Assembly (NCBI RefSeq): GCF_902859735.1
Contig: NZ_CADIJY010000004.1
Span: forward strand, 310,001-374,000
Direction of reading: 5' to 3'
Source: Achromobacter aegrifaciens
GTDB lineage: Bacteria; Pseudomonadota; Gammaproteobacteria; Burkholderiales; Burkholderiaceae_B
Length of the DNA stretch: 64,000 nucleotides
Under the pieces are notes generated by a model, which was not told the DNA's origin, ran no database searches, and saw nothing but the letters and a program-made list of their open reading frames with translations. Positions 28,788 to 38,143 of this stretch are shown one piece after another. The translations under genes were made by a program, and so were the position numbers. Position 1 is the first letter of the stretch. Each line of letters begins with the position of its first letter.

Positions 28788-29501
28788 ATGCCTTTTTCCC
28801 ACGCACCGGCGACTCGCCGCATCCTGCTGATTGACGACGATGTCGAGCTTGCGCAGATGCTGCGCGAGTACCTGGAACCCGGTCACTGCCAGCTCACCCT
28901 GGCGCATAGCGGCACGCAGGGCCTGGCCCTGTTGGCTCAGGACGACTACGACCTGGTGCTGCTGGACCTGATGCTGCCCGACGGCAACGGGCTGGATCTG
29001 CTGAAGCAATACCGCCAGCGCTCGCGCCGGCCGGTCATCATGTTCACCGCCCACGGCGGCGAGACGGACCGCGTGCTGGGCCTGGAGTTCGGCGCCGACG
29101 ATTACCTGGCCAAGCCCTTCAGTCCGCGCGAACTCAAGGCCCGCATCACGGCCGTGCTGCGCCGTTTCGAGGAAGTGCCGGACACGGCCCGCCCCGCCCT
29201 GGCGCTGGGCGCAGTGTCGCTGGACGCCGCCACCGGCGTGCTGCGGATGGGCGACAGTGAAATCCCGCTGACTGGCGCCGAACAGCGCATCCTGGAAATC
29301 CTCATGCGCACGCCCGGCCAGGTGGTCGCGCGCGACCAGATCGGCCTGTACGCGCTGGGCCGCAAGCCGGACCGCTACGACCGCAGCATCGACACCCACA
29401 TCAGCTCGCTGCGCAAGAAGCTGCGCAGCGACGGCGGCGCCGAGACCTTGGCGATCCGCAACCTGCGCGGCCTGGGTTACGTGCTGGCGGGCGCTGACTG
29501 A
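28788..29501 (+). CDS. OmpR-family response regulator
   Basis: 237 residues. Receiver domain (about 11-125) with acidic pocket LLIDDD, phosphoacceptor D60 in LVLLDLMLPDG, and K109 in DDYLAKPFSP; winged-helix DNA-binding domain at the C-terminus (IPLTGAEQRILEILMRTPGQVVARDQI, YDRSIDTHISSLRKKLRSDG, IRNLRGLGYVL). Its stop overlaps the start of the sensor kinase. Divergent from the TonB receptor, the same layout as pfeRS/pfeA of Pseudomonas aeruginosa, so it may activate siderophore uptake. Confidence 0.93.
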   Translation: MPFSHAPATRRILLIDDDVELAQMLREYLEPGHCQLTLAHSGTQGLALLAQDDYDLVLLDLMLPDGNGLDLLKQYRQRSRRPVIMFTAHGGETDRVLGLEFGADDYLAKPFSPRELKARITAVLRRFEEVPDTARPALALGAVSLDAATGVLRMGDSEIPLTGAEQRILEILMRTPGQVVARDQIGLYALGRKPDRYDRSIDTHISSLRKKLRSDGGAETLAIRNLRGLGYVLAGAD

Positions 29502-30892
29502 TGGCCTGGCTGCCCACCCGCTCGCTATTCGGACGCGCCTTCCTGACCTTCTGGGGTGCGATGGCCGTCATCCTGGTCTGCGGCATGGTGCTGACGGCCG
29601 CGGTCGCCTGGTACCGCTTCAATTCCCTGGATGGCCTGAATCCCGGCAATCTCACGCGCGATGCTGCGCAGATCGCCCGCAGCGAGGGCGTGGATGGCCT
29701 GGAACGCTGGGTCGAAGCCATGGACCGGCGCTACTCGGCGCTGAAGATCTACGTCATGGACGCCCAGGACAAGGACATCCTGGGCCGGCGGCTGCCCGCC
29801 CGCATGGAAGACTGGCTGAGCGATTTCCGCGCCGGGCCGGACCGTTCGCCGAAAGCCGACTACCTTCCCGCCGACCCCACCGGCGAGCGCGTTTCCTGGT
29901 GGGAACCGCAAAAGCTGGTCTTGCCCGATGGTTCGCAACTGCTGCTGCTGTTCCTGCCGTTCGATTCATCGCATTGGGAAGTGCTGGCCCTGTCGCCCGT
30001 GGCGCTGGCCCTGGTGCTGTTCGCGCTGGCGGTGACCGCACCGTTCTGCTGGGCCCTGAGCCGCCACGTGACGGCGCCCTTGGCGCAGTTGCGCCAGACC
30101 ACGCATGCCCTGTCCGCGGGGCGGCTGGATGCGCACACGCCCGCCAAGCTGGCCCGCCGCAAGGACGAACTGGGCCAGCTTGCGCGCGACTTCGACGCCA
30201 TGGCCGACCGGCTGAAGGCGCTGGTCGACACGCGCGAACAGCTGCTGCACAACATCGCACACGAACTGCGTTCGCCGCTTGCACGGCTGCGGCTGGCGGC
30301 GGAGCTCGCGCGGCGCAAGGACGAGCGCCAGGATCTGCAGCTGGACCGCATCGAACTCGAATGCGAACGCCTGGACGCGCTGGTCGGCAACACCTTGCGG
30401 CTTGCGCGCCTGGGCGCCCTGCCCGTGCCTACTGACACCCTGGACCTGGCCGAACTCGTGTCCGACGTCGTCGAGGACGCACGCTTTGAGGCTGGCGGCC
30501 GGCAGATCCGCATAGAGTGGAGCCAACATGCGCCCGTGCCCCTGGTCGGCGACCGCTGCAGCCTGGCCAGCGCCATCGAGAACGTACTGCGCAACGCCCT
30601 GCGCTTTGCGCCCGCGCACAGCGCGATCCGCGTGCGCCTGCTGTCGAACGCGCACGAAGCCTGCCTGGAGATCGAGGATCATGGGCCCGGCGTGGCCGCC
30701 GAAGAGCTGCAATCGCTGTTCGAGCCCTTCTATCGCACCGCCTCGGGCGCGCGCAAGCCGGGCAGCGGCGCCGGACTGGGCCTGTCGATTGCCCAGGCCG
30801 CCGTGGCCGCGCACAAGGGCAGGATGTCGGCCCGCAATATTTCGCCACAGGGGCTGAGCGTGCGGCTGGAACTGCCGCGCCTGAACGGCTGA
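29501..30892 (+). CDS. Sensor histidine kinase (CpxA/PfeS-like layout)
   Basis: 463 residues, coupled to the response regulator by a 1-base TGATG overlap. Membrane helix at about 10-35, a periplasmic domain of roughly 130 residues, second helix about 165-190, HAMP (ALSRHVTAPLAQLRQTTHALSAGRLDA), phosphoacceptor H254 in NIAHELRSPLARLRLAAELARR, then the ATPase with N box NVLRNALRFAP, G1 DHGPGVA, and G2 GSGAGLGLSIA. It could sense a ferri-siderophore in the periplasm, judged only from context. Confidence 0.92.
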   Translation: MAWLPTRSLFGRAFLTFWGAMAVILVCGMVLTAAVAWYRFNSLDGLNPGNLTRDAAQIARSEGVDGLERWVEAMDRRYSALKIYVMDAQDKDILGRRLPARMEDWLSDFRAGPDRSPKADYLPADPTGERVSWWEPQKLVLPDGSQLLLLFLPFDSSHWEVLALSPVALALVLFALAVTAPFCWALSRHVTAPLAQLRQTTHALSAGRLDAHTPAKLARRKDELGQLARDFDAMADRLKALVDTREQLLHNIAHELRSPLARLRLAAELARRKDERQDLQLDRIELECERLDALVGNTLRLARLGALPVPTDTLDLAELVSDVVEDARFEAGGRQIRIEWSQHAPVPLVGDRCSLASAIENVLRNALRFAPAHSAIRVRLLSNAHEACLEIEDHGPGVAAEELQSLFEPFYRTASGARKPGSGAGLGLSIAQAAVAAHKGRMSARNISPQGLSVRLELPRLNG

Positions 30893-30904
30893 AGCCAGGG
30901 TCGA

Positions 30905-31723
30905 TCAGTCGGCGTCGGCCAGGATCGCGGCCGGCAGCCGCGGCAATACCCGCATGGCGTTGGCGGTGGTGGCATGGGCCACCTGCGCCGGCGTGATGCC
31001 ACGCAATTCCGCCAACGTGGCCGCGATGCGGACCAGTTCGGCAGGCGCATTGCGCCGATGCGGCGGATGCAGCCAGGCCGGAGGGATGTCCGGCGCATCG
31101 GTTTCCAGCACCAGGTGCGCCAGGTCCACGTCTACCGCATGGCGGCGTATCTGCAAGGCGCGCTCATAGGTCATGGCGCCGCCCAGGCCCAGCGCGAATC
31201 CCTGGTCTATGAATGCCTGCGCCTGCTGCGCGCTGCCGTTGAAGGCGTGCGCAATGCCGCCGATGCGCGGATGGCGGCGCAGGTACTTCAAGAGGATGTC
31301 CTGCGACTTGCGCACGTGCAGCAGCACCGGCAGGCCGAACTCGGCAGCCAGCGCCAGTTGCGCGGCGTAGAAGCGCTCCTGGCGCTCGCGCGGTTCGCCG
31401 GAGGCTATTTCGGGAACGAAGAAATCCAGGCCGATCTCGCCGATGGCGACGAAGCGAGGATCGCCCAGCGCATCCTTGACGGCAGCGCGCAGCGCTTCCA
31501 GATCGGCGTCGCTGGCGCGCTGGACGTATAGCGGATGGATGCCCAGCGCATAGGCGCCGCCGGCCGTCTTGCCGGCCAGCTCGCGCACCGCGGAAAAATT
31601 GGCGCGTTCGACCGCTGGAATCACAATGGACTGCACGCCTGCCTGGCAGGCGCCGTCGGCGACTTGCTCGCGGTCGGCGTCGAACTCGGCGGCATCCAGG
31701 TGGCAATGGGTATCGATCAGCAT
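30905..31723 (-). CDS. tatD: TatD-family metal-dependent deoxyribonuclease/hydrolase
   Basis: 272 residues. TIM-barrel metal site: IDTHCHLD at the N-terminus, GEIGLDFF (Glu ligand), HVRKSQDIL, GIAHAFNGS and the late LETDAPDI (Asp ligand). Family members are Mg-dependent 3'-5' DNA exonucleases or quality-control hydrolases. Convergent with the sensor kinase and followed by lolD on the same strand 40 bp upstream. Confidence 0.9.
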   Translation of the reverse strand: MLIDTHCHLDAAEFDADREQVADGACQAGVQSIVIPAVERANFSAVRELAGKTAGGAYALGIHPLYVQRASDADLEALRAAVKDALGDPRFVAIGEIGLDFFVPEIASGEPRERQERFYAAQLALAAEFGLPVLLHVRKSQDILLKYLRRHPRIGGIAHAFNGSAQQAQAFIDQGFALGLGGAMTYERALQIRRHAVDVDLAHLVLETDAPDIPPAWLHPPHRRNAPAELVRIAATLAELRGITPAQVAHATTANAMRVLPRLPAAILADAD

Positions 31724-31763
31724 GGGCGCGACCTCCTTGCCCGGATTATCCCCCCGGCGCGCC

Positions 31764-32453
31764 TTAACCCGAAACCAGGCGGCCGTTTTCCATGAGCAGC
31801 TGGCGGTCGGCGCGGGCGGCCAGTTCCGGGTCGTGCGTGACGATGGCGAACGCCGTGCCGGACTCCTGGTTCACCCGCGTCAGCAGTTCGAACATATTGT
31901 GCGCCGTGTGGCGGTCCAGGTTGCCGGTGGGCTCGTCGGCCAGCACGCAGACGGGCCGCGTGACCAGGGCGCGCGCCAGCGCCACGCGCTGCCGTTCGCC
32001 GCCGGACAGCTGGCCCGGGAAGTGACCTTCGCGCGCGGCCAGGCCCACCATGCCCAGGACCTCGTGCGCGGCTTGCCGCGCCTTGTCGCGGTTCTCGCGG
32101 CGCACGATCAGCGGCATCGCCACGTTATCCAGCGCCGAGAACTCCGGCAGCAGGTGGTGGAACTGGTAGACGAAACCCAGGCTGCGGTTGCGCACGGCGC
32201 TCTTGCGGGCCTCGGACAGCCCGACGGCAAGCTGGCCGTCCACCGACACCGAGCCGCTGGTGGGCACGTCCAGCAGGCCCAGGATATGCAGCAGCGTGCT
32301 CTTGCCGGAGCCGGAGGCGCCGACGATGGCGACCATTTCGCCGCGCGCCACGGTCAGGCTGACGTTGCTCAGCACTTCGATGCGCGCAGGGCCTTCGTCG
32401 TAGACCTTGACGATGTTGTCGGCCTGCAGCGCGGGAGTCAGCATGTCAGTCAT
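31764..32453 (-). CDS. lolD: Lipoprotein-releasing system ATPase LolD
   Basis: 229 residues. Walker A GASGSGKST, the Lol-specific stretch LHILGLLDVPTSGSVSVDGQ, LGFVYQFHHLLPEFSALDNVAMPL, signature LSGGERQRVALARAL, Walker B VLADEPTGNLD. It powers extraction of lipoproteins from the inner membrane to LolA. Its first 8 bp overlap the permease gene upstream. Confidence 0.95.
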   Translation of the reverse strand: MTDMLTPALQADNIVKVYDEGPARIEVLSNVSLTVARGEMVAIVGASGSGKSTLLHILGLLDVPTSGSVSVDGQLAVGLSEARKSAVRNRSLGFVYQFHHLLPEFSALDNVAMPLIVRRENRDKARQAAHEVLGMVGLAAREGHFPGQLSGGERQRVALARALVTRPVCVLADEPTGNLDRHTAHNMFELLTRVNQESGTAFAIVTHDPELAARADRQLLMENGRLVSG

Positions 32454-33726
32454 GGCGCAGCACCTGTGCGGGTTGCAGGCGCGAGGCGCGCCAGCTGGGG
32501 TACAGGGTCGCCAGCAGCGACAGCACCAGGGAGGTCACGCCGATGGTGACGATGTCGCCCATCTGCGGATCCGACGGCAAGGCGCTGATGAAATAGATTT
32601 CACGCGGCAGGAAATGCACGCCCAGCAGCCCTTCGATGAACGGCACGATCACGTCCACGTTATAGGCAATGAGGATGCCGCCCGCGACCCCCAGCAGCGT
32701 GCCGATCACGCCGATCAGCGCCCCTTGCACCAGGAAGATGCGGGCGATTTCTCGCGGTCCCGCGCCCAGCGTGCGCAGGATGGCGATGTCGGACTGCTTG
32801 TCCTTCACGGCCATGACCAGGGACGACAGCAGGTTGAACGCGGCCACGGCCACGATCAGCGCCAGGATCAGGAACATCATGCGCTTTTCGGTCTTCACGG
32901 CCGCGAACCAGGTACGGTTGTTGCGCGACCAGTCGCTGGCCATCATGTAGGGCGGCAGCACCTTCTGCAATTCGGCCGCCACTTCCGGCGCGCGCTGCAT
33001 GTCGGCGATGCGCAGGCGCACGCCGGCGGTGCCGCTGTCGCGGAACACGCGGGCGGCGTCCTCGTCGTCGACGAAGGCCAGCGAAGAATCGTATTCATAG
33101 TGGCCGGACGAGAACACGCCCACCACGGTGAACTGGCGCATGCGCGGCGTGAAGCCCGCCGGGCTGATCGAGCCTTGCGGCGCCATCATCAGGAGCGTGT
33201 CGCCCAGCTTCACGCCCATGCCGTCGGCCAGTTCATTGCCCAGCACCACGCCGAAGCTGCCGGGCTTCAGGTCGGCGAGCTTGCCCGACACCATCTGGCG
33301 CGGCAGGTCCGACACATTGCCTTCGGTCTGCGGATCGATGCCGCGCACCTGCACGCCGCGCAAGGCCTGCCCGCGCACCAGCATGCCCTGCGCCGCCACG
33401 AACGGAGCGCCGGCCTTGACGGCGGGATTCTTCTCGGCGGCGGAAGCGAATTCCTGCCATCTCTCCAGCACCCGCTCCGGCGCCGCGCCGGGGATGTAGA
33501 GTTCGATGTGCGGCAGCACCGACAGCATGCGGTCGCGCACTTCCTTCTGGAAGCCGTTCATCACGGATAGCACCACGATCAGGGCGGCAACGCCCAGCGC
33601 AATGCCCGCCATGGAACTGGCGGCGATGAAGGAGATGAAGCGATCGCGGCGGCCGCGTCGCTGGCGGATTCGGGCCAACCCGGCATAGCGGGCGCCTATC
33701 CATAGTTCGTAGGGTATTTTCAGCAC
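32446..33726 (-). CDS. Lipoprotein-releasing permease (LolC/LolE/LolF family)
   Basis: 426 residues, with one N-terminal membrane helix (FISFIAASSMAGIALGVAALIVVLSVMNGFQ), a large periplasmic domain, and three C-terminal helices (MMFLILALIVAVAAFNLLSSLVMAVKDKQSDIAILRTLGA... ending YPSWRASRLQPAQVLRHD). This is the complete Lol permease layout. Only one permease gene accompanies lolD, so the system may be of the LolDF type with a single permease dimer rather than LolCDE; a second copy elsewhere cannot be excluded. Confidence 0.92.
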   Translation of the reverse strand: MLKIPYELWIGARYAGLARIRQRRGRRDRFISFIAASSMAGIALGVAALIVVLSVMNGFQKEVRDRMLSVLPHIELYIPGAAPERVLERWQEFASAAEKNPAVKAGAPFVAAQGMLVRGQALRGVQVRGIDPQTEGNVSDLPRQMVSGKLADLKPGSFGVVLGNELADGMGVKLGDTLLMMAPQGSISPAGFTPRMRQFTVVGVFSSGHYEYDSSLAFVDDEDAARVFRDSGTAGVRLRIADMQRAPEVAAELQKVLPPYMMASDWSRNNRTWFAAVKTEKRMMFLILALIVAVAAFNLLSSLVMAVKDKQSDIAILRTLGAGPREIARIFLVQGALIGVIGTLLGVAGGILIAYNVDVIVPFIEGLLGVHFLPREIYFISALPSDPQMGDIVTIGVTSLVLSLLATLYPSWRASRLQPAQVLRHD

Positions 33727-33856
33727 GAGCGCATTATGGCATTAACCGCCTGTATTCCGCCCCGCGGATGTGCGGTTCCGAGACCAGGCGTTTCAAGCTA
33801 TGGCAGTGGCGGACGCCGCTTAGTTCCCGCGGCCCGCGCGGACTACAATCGCGCCC

Positions 33857-34801
33857 ATGCTGATCGTCATTCCGGGCGCCCTGCCCGCCCTTCCCGTCGC
33901 CGCCGAACTGGCCAAGCTCTTGCCCGAACGCGCGCCCACGCTGCACGGCTGGCTCCAGGCCGGCGCCGCCCGGCCCCAGGCCCATGACGTGCGCGCCCAA
34001 GGCTGTACGCCCTACGAAGCCTGGCAGTTGGCCCGCGCCGGCTACGTCCCCGAAGCGGGCCTGCCGCCCGGCGCCGGACTGGGTCCGCTGCTGGCCGGCG
34101 CCCAAACCGGCGGCGATGGCCCCGTCTGGCTGGCCGAACTGGTCCACCTGGCGCTGGGCACGGACCAGGCCGCCTTGCTGGACCCCGGCCTGATGGAACT
34201 GCGCGCCGAGGAAACGGCTGCTCTGCTGGACACCGCCCGCCCCCTGTTCGAAGGCACGGGCTTCGAGGTCCAAGCGCTCTCGCCCGAACGCTGGCGCCTG
34301 CGCCTGCCGGAGGGCCTGCGGCCGCAGACCGCCAGCCCGCTGGCCGTGGCCGGACAGCGCCTGAACGACTGGTGGCGCCAGGACGCGGAAGCGCGCCCTT
34401 GGCGCCGGCTGCTCAATGAAATACAGATGGCCTGGCACGAACACCCGGTCAACGACGCCCGCGCGGCGCGCGGCCTGCCTCCGGTCAATGCGCTGTGGCT
34501 GTATGGCGGCGGCAAACCTTGGACGCAGTCCCAGCCGGCCCCGGCGCAGGTTTACAGCAACCTGGACGCCCCCCAGCGGGCCGGCGACTGGGCCGCCTGG
34601 CTGGACGCCCTGGCCGCGCTGGACGCACAGCATCTGCGCCCGCTGGCCGGCAAGCAAGGCCTGCCGGCCGCGCCCGCCGAACTGCTGCTGCTGGGCGACG
34701 ACCGCAAGGTCGCCCTCACCCTGAAACCGCGCGGGGGCCTGCTCGGCTTGCTGCCCGCGCCCAAGAAAAACTGGAGCGCCTGGTGGTCTCACCCCGCTTA
34801 A
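33857..34801 (+). CDS. RpfE-like conserved protein
   Basis: 314 residues. No catalytic motif recognised. The C-terminal half resembles the RpfE/COG4255 group often found before recJ in beta- and gammaproteobacteria: LNEIQMAWHEHPVNDARAARGLPPVNALWLYGGG. The N-terminus starts MLIVIPGALPALP. Start ATG 33857. Its end overlaps the recJ start by 19 bases, so the two are cotranscribed. Biochemical function is not established for the family. Confidence 0.75.
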   Translation: MLIVIPGALPALPVAAELAKLLPERAPTLHGWLQAGAARPQAHDVRAQGCTPYEAWQLARAGYVPEAGLPPGAGLGPLLAGAQTGGDGPVWLAELVHLALGTDQAALLDPGLMELRAEETAALLDTARPLFEGTGFEVQALSPERWRLRLPEGLRPQTASPLAVAGQRLNDWWRQDAEARPWRRLLNEIQMAWHEHPVNDARAARGLPPVNALWLYGGGKPWTQSQPAPAQVYSNLDAPQRAGDWAAWLDALAALDAQHLRPLAGKQGLPAAPAELLLLGDDRKVALTLKPRGGLLGLLPAPKKNWSAWWSHPA

Positions 34802-36483
34802 CCGTCCGCACGCCCGACCTGCAAGCCTGCCGCATCCTGGAAGCCTCGGGCATCCACCCGCTGCTGGCCCGTCTGTGGGCCGCCCGCGGCGTCACCCATC
34901 CCGATCAGACCCAGCTCGCCTGGAAGTCGCTGCTGCCGCCCAACGGCCTGACGCATTCGGACCACGCCGCCGGCGTGCTGGCCGACGCCATCCAGACAGG
35001 CAAGAAGCTGCTGATCGTGGCCGACTACGATTGCGACGGCGCCACCGCCTGCGCGGTCGGACTGCGCGCGCTGTCCGCCATGGGCGCCGACGTGGACTTC
35101 CTGGTGCCCAACCGCTTCGAAACCGGGTACGGCCTGTCGCCGGCCGTGGTCGAGCTGGCGGTCCGGCACCGCGCCGGCAAGCCCGACATCATCATCACCG
35201 TGGACAACGGCATCGCCAGCGTGGACGGCGTGGCCGCGGCCAATGAGGCCGGCATCGGCGTGGTGATCACCGACCACCACTTGCCGGGCGACACGCTGCC
35301 GGCGGCCCTGGCCATCGTCAACCCGAACCAGCCGGGCTGCGGCTTTCCGTCCAAGAACCTGGCGGGCGTGGGCGTCATTTTCTACATGATGCTGGCGCTG
35401 CGCGCCGAACTGCGCCGCCGCGGCGTCTACGCGGCCGATGGCGGCCCGCGCCTGGACGCGCTGTCCGACCTGGTGGCCCTGGGCACCGTGGCCGACGTGG
35501 TCAAGCTGGACGCGAACAACCGCCTGCTGGTCACCCAAGGGCTGCAACGCATGCGCGCAGGCCGCCTGCAACCCGGGCTGCGCGCGCTGTTCGCCGTGGC
35601 CGGACGCGAGCCGCGCGCAGCCAATGGCTTCGACCTGGGCTTTGCGCTCGGCCCGCGCATCAATGCGGCCGGCCGCCTGGCCGACATGAGCCTGGGCATC
35701 GCCTGCCTGACCACGGACGACGAGGCGCAGGCGCTGGAAATGGCCCGCGAGCTCGACAACATCAACCGCGAGCGCCGCACCATCGAAGCCGAAATGCGCG
35801 AACAGGCGCTGGCCGCCATGGAAGAGCCGAACGCTGCCGCCGGCGCTACGGTCTGCGTGTTCGATCCGGGCTGGCACCAAGGCGTGGTAGGCCTGGTGGC
35901 CTCGCGCCTGAAGGAAAAATTCTGGCGCCCCACGCTGGCCTTCGCGCCCGCCGGCGACGATGAAATCCGCGGCTCCGGCCGCTCCATTCCCGACGTGCAC
36001 CTGCGCGACGCGCTGGACCTGGTGTCCAAGCGCCATCCCAACCTGATCCGCAAGTTCGGCGGCCACGCCATGGCGGCCGGCCTGACGCTGGGCCGCAACG
36101 ACTTCGCGGCCTTCGCCCCCGCGTTCGACGCCGCCGTGCGCGAGCTGACGGGCCGCGACACCTTCGAGCCGGTGATCGAGACCGACGGCTCGCTGGACAC
36201 CGGCTACGCCAACGCCGACGTGGCCGGCATGCTGCAGCAGCAGGTCTGGGGCGCCGGCTTCGCCGCGCCGCTGTTCCTGGACGAGTTCGTGGTGCGCAAC
36301 CAGCGCCTGGTTGGGGAAAAGCACCTGAAACTATCGCTGGAGCGCGGCCACCAGCGCTTCGACGCGATCTGGTTCGGCCACGACCAGTCGCTGCCCGAAC
36401 ACATCCAGGCGGCATACCGGCTGGAGCAGAACGTGTGGAACGGGATGGTGTCGGTGCAGTTGGTGATCGAGCACGCGGGCTAA
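34783..36483 (+). CDS. recJ: Single-stranded-DNA-specific exonuclease RecJ
   Basis: 566 residues from GTG 34783, behind GGAG at six bases and overlapping the RpfE-like gene; this start gives the usual RecJ length. DHH phosphoesterase domain: motif I IVADYDCDGATAC (81-90), motif III TVDNGIAS, motif IV VITDHHLPGD (164-170); then DHHA1 domain with KFGGHAMAAGLTL. It degrades ssDNA 5' to 3' in recombination and mismatch/base-excision repair. Upstream in-frame codons lie under the neighbour and look unrelated. Confidence 0.95.
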   Translation: MVSPRLTVRTPDLQACRILEASGIHPLLARLWAARGVTHPDQTQLAWKSLLPPNGLTHSDHAAGVLADAIQTGKKLLIVADYDCDGATACAVGLRALSAMGADVDFLVPNRFETGYGLSPAVVELAVRHRAGKPDIIITVDNGIASVDGVAAANEAGIGVVITDHHLPGDTLPAALAIVNPNQPGCGFPSKNLAGVGVIFYMMLALRAELRRRGVYAADGGPRLDALSDLVALGTVADVVKLDANNRLLVTQGLQRMRAGRLQPGLRALFAVAGREPRAANGFDLGFALGPRINAAGRLADMSLGIACLTTDDEAQALEMARELDNINRERRTIEAEMREQALAAMEEPNAAAGATVCVFDPGWHQGVVGLVASRLKEKFWRPTLAFAPAGDDEIRGSGRSIPDVHLRDALDLVSKRHPNLIRKFGGHAMAAGLTLGRNDFAAFAPAFDAAVRELTGRDTFEPVIETDGSLDTGYANADVAGMLQQQVWGAGFAAPLFLDEFVVRNQRLVGEKHLKLSLERGHQRFDAIWFGHDQSLPEHIQAAYRLEQNVWNGMVSVQLVIEHAG

Positions 36484-36486
36484 CAA

Positions 36487-36540
36487 GGCCCGCCATGTAA
36501 GCGGGCCCGCCGCGACCCGCGTAGGGTTGCGCGCGGCGGG
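36487..36540. terminator. Two GC-rich hairpins after recJ
   Basis: A 7-bp stem (36487-36493 with 36501-36507, loop 7) and a 9-bp stem CCCGCCGCG/CGCGGCGGG (36507-36515 with 36532-36540) follow the recJ stop and face the end of the convergent MFS gene. Neither has a good T run, so termination efficiency is uncertain. Confidence 0.4.
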
Positions 36541-36575
36541 CGCCTGAACTCTCGTCTCAGGCCGCGCGCTCCCTC

Positions 36576-37886
36576 CTACTTGTTCACCAGCTTCGCCGGC
36601 TGCGCCAGGGCCACCAGCGCCCCCACCACCAGGCAGCCCGACAGCATGTAGAGGCCGGTATTGGTGGTGCCGGTCATGTCCTTCAGCCAACCCACCAGGT
36701 ACGGGCTGACGAAACCCGCCAGATTACCCACCGAATTGATGAGCGCGATGCCAGCCGCGGCCGCCGTGCCGCCGAGCAAGGCGGTGGGCAGGCTCCAGAA
36801 CAGCGGCAGCACCGTGCAGATGCCGATGTTCGCCACCGTCAGCGCAGCGATCGCCAGCACGGTATTGCCGCTCCAGACCGCCGACAACAGCAGGCCCAGC
36901 GCGCCAAACAGCGCGGGCAGCGCGACGTGCCAGCGGCGTTCGCGGTGGCGGTCCGAGTTGCGCGAAATCAGGATCATGCCGATCACGGCGAACAGGTTGG
37001 GAACCGCCGTCAGCAGACCGATGGCCAGCGGGCTCTGCACCCCTGTGCCCTTGATCAGGGTCGGCATCCAGAAGCCCACGCCGTAAAGCCCCATCACGAA
37101 CGAGAAGTAGATCAGCGACATCGCCCAGACGCGCGGCTTGGCCAGCGCGGCGCGGATCGGCGGGTCTTCCTTCTGCTGTTCCTCGGCCGCGATATTGCGG
37201 ATCAGCACCGCCTTTTCCGTGGCGGTCAGCCATTTGGCCTTATTGATGCGGTCATCCAGATAAATCAGCACCAGCACGCCGATCAGCACCGACGGTATGC
37301 CCTCCAGCAGGAACAGCCATTGCCAGCCCGACAGGCCATGGTCGCCATGGAACGTGCTCATGATCCAGCCGGAGATCGGCCCGCCGATCAGCCCGGACAT
37401 GGGCACCGCGGTCATGAAGAAGGTCGTGATGCGGCCGCGCCGCGCCGCGGGGTACCAGTAGGTCAGGTACAGGATGATGCCCGGAAAGAATCCGGCCTCG
37501 GCCGCGCCCAGCAGGAAGCGCAGGATGTAGAACATGTGCACGCTGGTCACGAACATCATGCAGGCGGAGATGATCCCCCAGGTGATCATGATGCGCGCGA
37601 TCCAGATCCGCGCCCCCACCTTGTGCAGGATGATGTTGCTGGGAATTTCGAAAATGAAGTAGCCGATGAAGAAGATGCCCGCGCCCAGCCCGTACACGGT
37701 CTCGCTGAACTGAAGCTCCTGCAGCATCTGCAGCTTGGCAAAACCCACGTTCACGCGGTCCAGGTAGGCCACGACGTAGCAAACCACCAGCAGCGGCACC
37801 AGCCGCCAGCCTACCTTGCGGTAGATCCGGTCTTCCTCAGACGCCGGGATCGCCGGCGAAACCCCGGGGGCCATCGCATTTTCCAT
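36576..37886 (-). CDS. MFS transporter, anion:cation symporter (ACS) family
   Basis: 436 residues with 12 predicted helices. ACS signature in the first half: AYLDRVNVGFAKLQMLQELQFSETVYGLGAGIFFIGYFIFEIPSNIILHKVGAR; FLLGAAEAGFFPGIILYLTYWYPAARRGR. Family substrates are organic anions such as tartrate, phthalate, hexuronates or glucarate. Start ATG 37884-37886 behind GGAG. It has no obvious catabolic partner here and separates recJ from prfB. Confidence 0.9.
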   Translation of the reverse strand: MENAMAPGVSPAIPASEEDRIYRKVGWRLVPLLVVCYVVAYLDRVNVGFAKLQMLQELQFSETVYGLGAGIFFIGYFIFEIPSNIILHKVGARIWIARIMITWGIISACMMFVTSVHMFYILRFLLGAAEAGFFPGIILYLTYWYPAARRGRITTFFMTAVPMSGLIGGPISGWIMSTFHGDHGLSGWQWLFLLEGIPSVLIGVLVLIYLDDRINKAKWLTATEKAVLIRNIAAEEQQKEDPPIRAALAKPRVWAMSLIYFSFVMGLYGVGFWMPTLIKGTGVQSPLAIGLLTAVPNLFAVIGMILISRNSDRHRERRWHVALPALFGALGLLLSAVWSGNTVLAIAALTVANIGICTVLPLFWSLPTALLGGTAAAAGIALINSVGNLAGFVSPYLVGWLKDMTGTTNTGLYMLSGCLVVGALVALAQPAKLVNK

Positions 37887-38143
37887 CTATGTCTCCATTC
37901 CTCTGTCGGGATAGGCCGGCTGCGCCGGCGCCTTTACGGCCCGGTCATCCCGATCAGGAACGGCTGGACCGCTTATACGCAGCCTAGAACCCCTGACTTG
38001 ACAAAAAACTGAACAACTTGGGGTCCACGCCGGGAAACCGCCTGCTCGCGATCCGTCCCCCTTCCCGCCAACGCGGCCGCGCACTTGGCCCAAGCACGGT
38101 AAAATGTTTGGTTTCGCACAAAAGTCATCAGGACAGGATCATC

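Noticed and set aside
25000-28830. Very long plus-strand open frame of more than 1200 codons opposite the siderophore genes
   Set aside because: It lies antisense to the binding protein and receptor, is rich in His/Gln/Arg/Ala, and has no recognisable domain; such open antisense frames are common in high-GC genomes.
37998-38026. TTGACA as a -35 box for prfB
   Set aside because: Seventeen bases downstream is GGGTCC, not a -10 box, and it lies about 145 bp before the prfB start.
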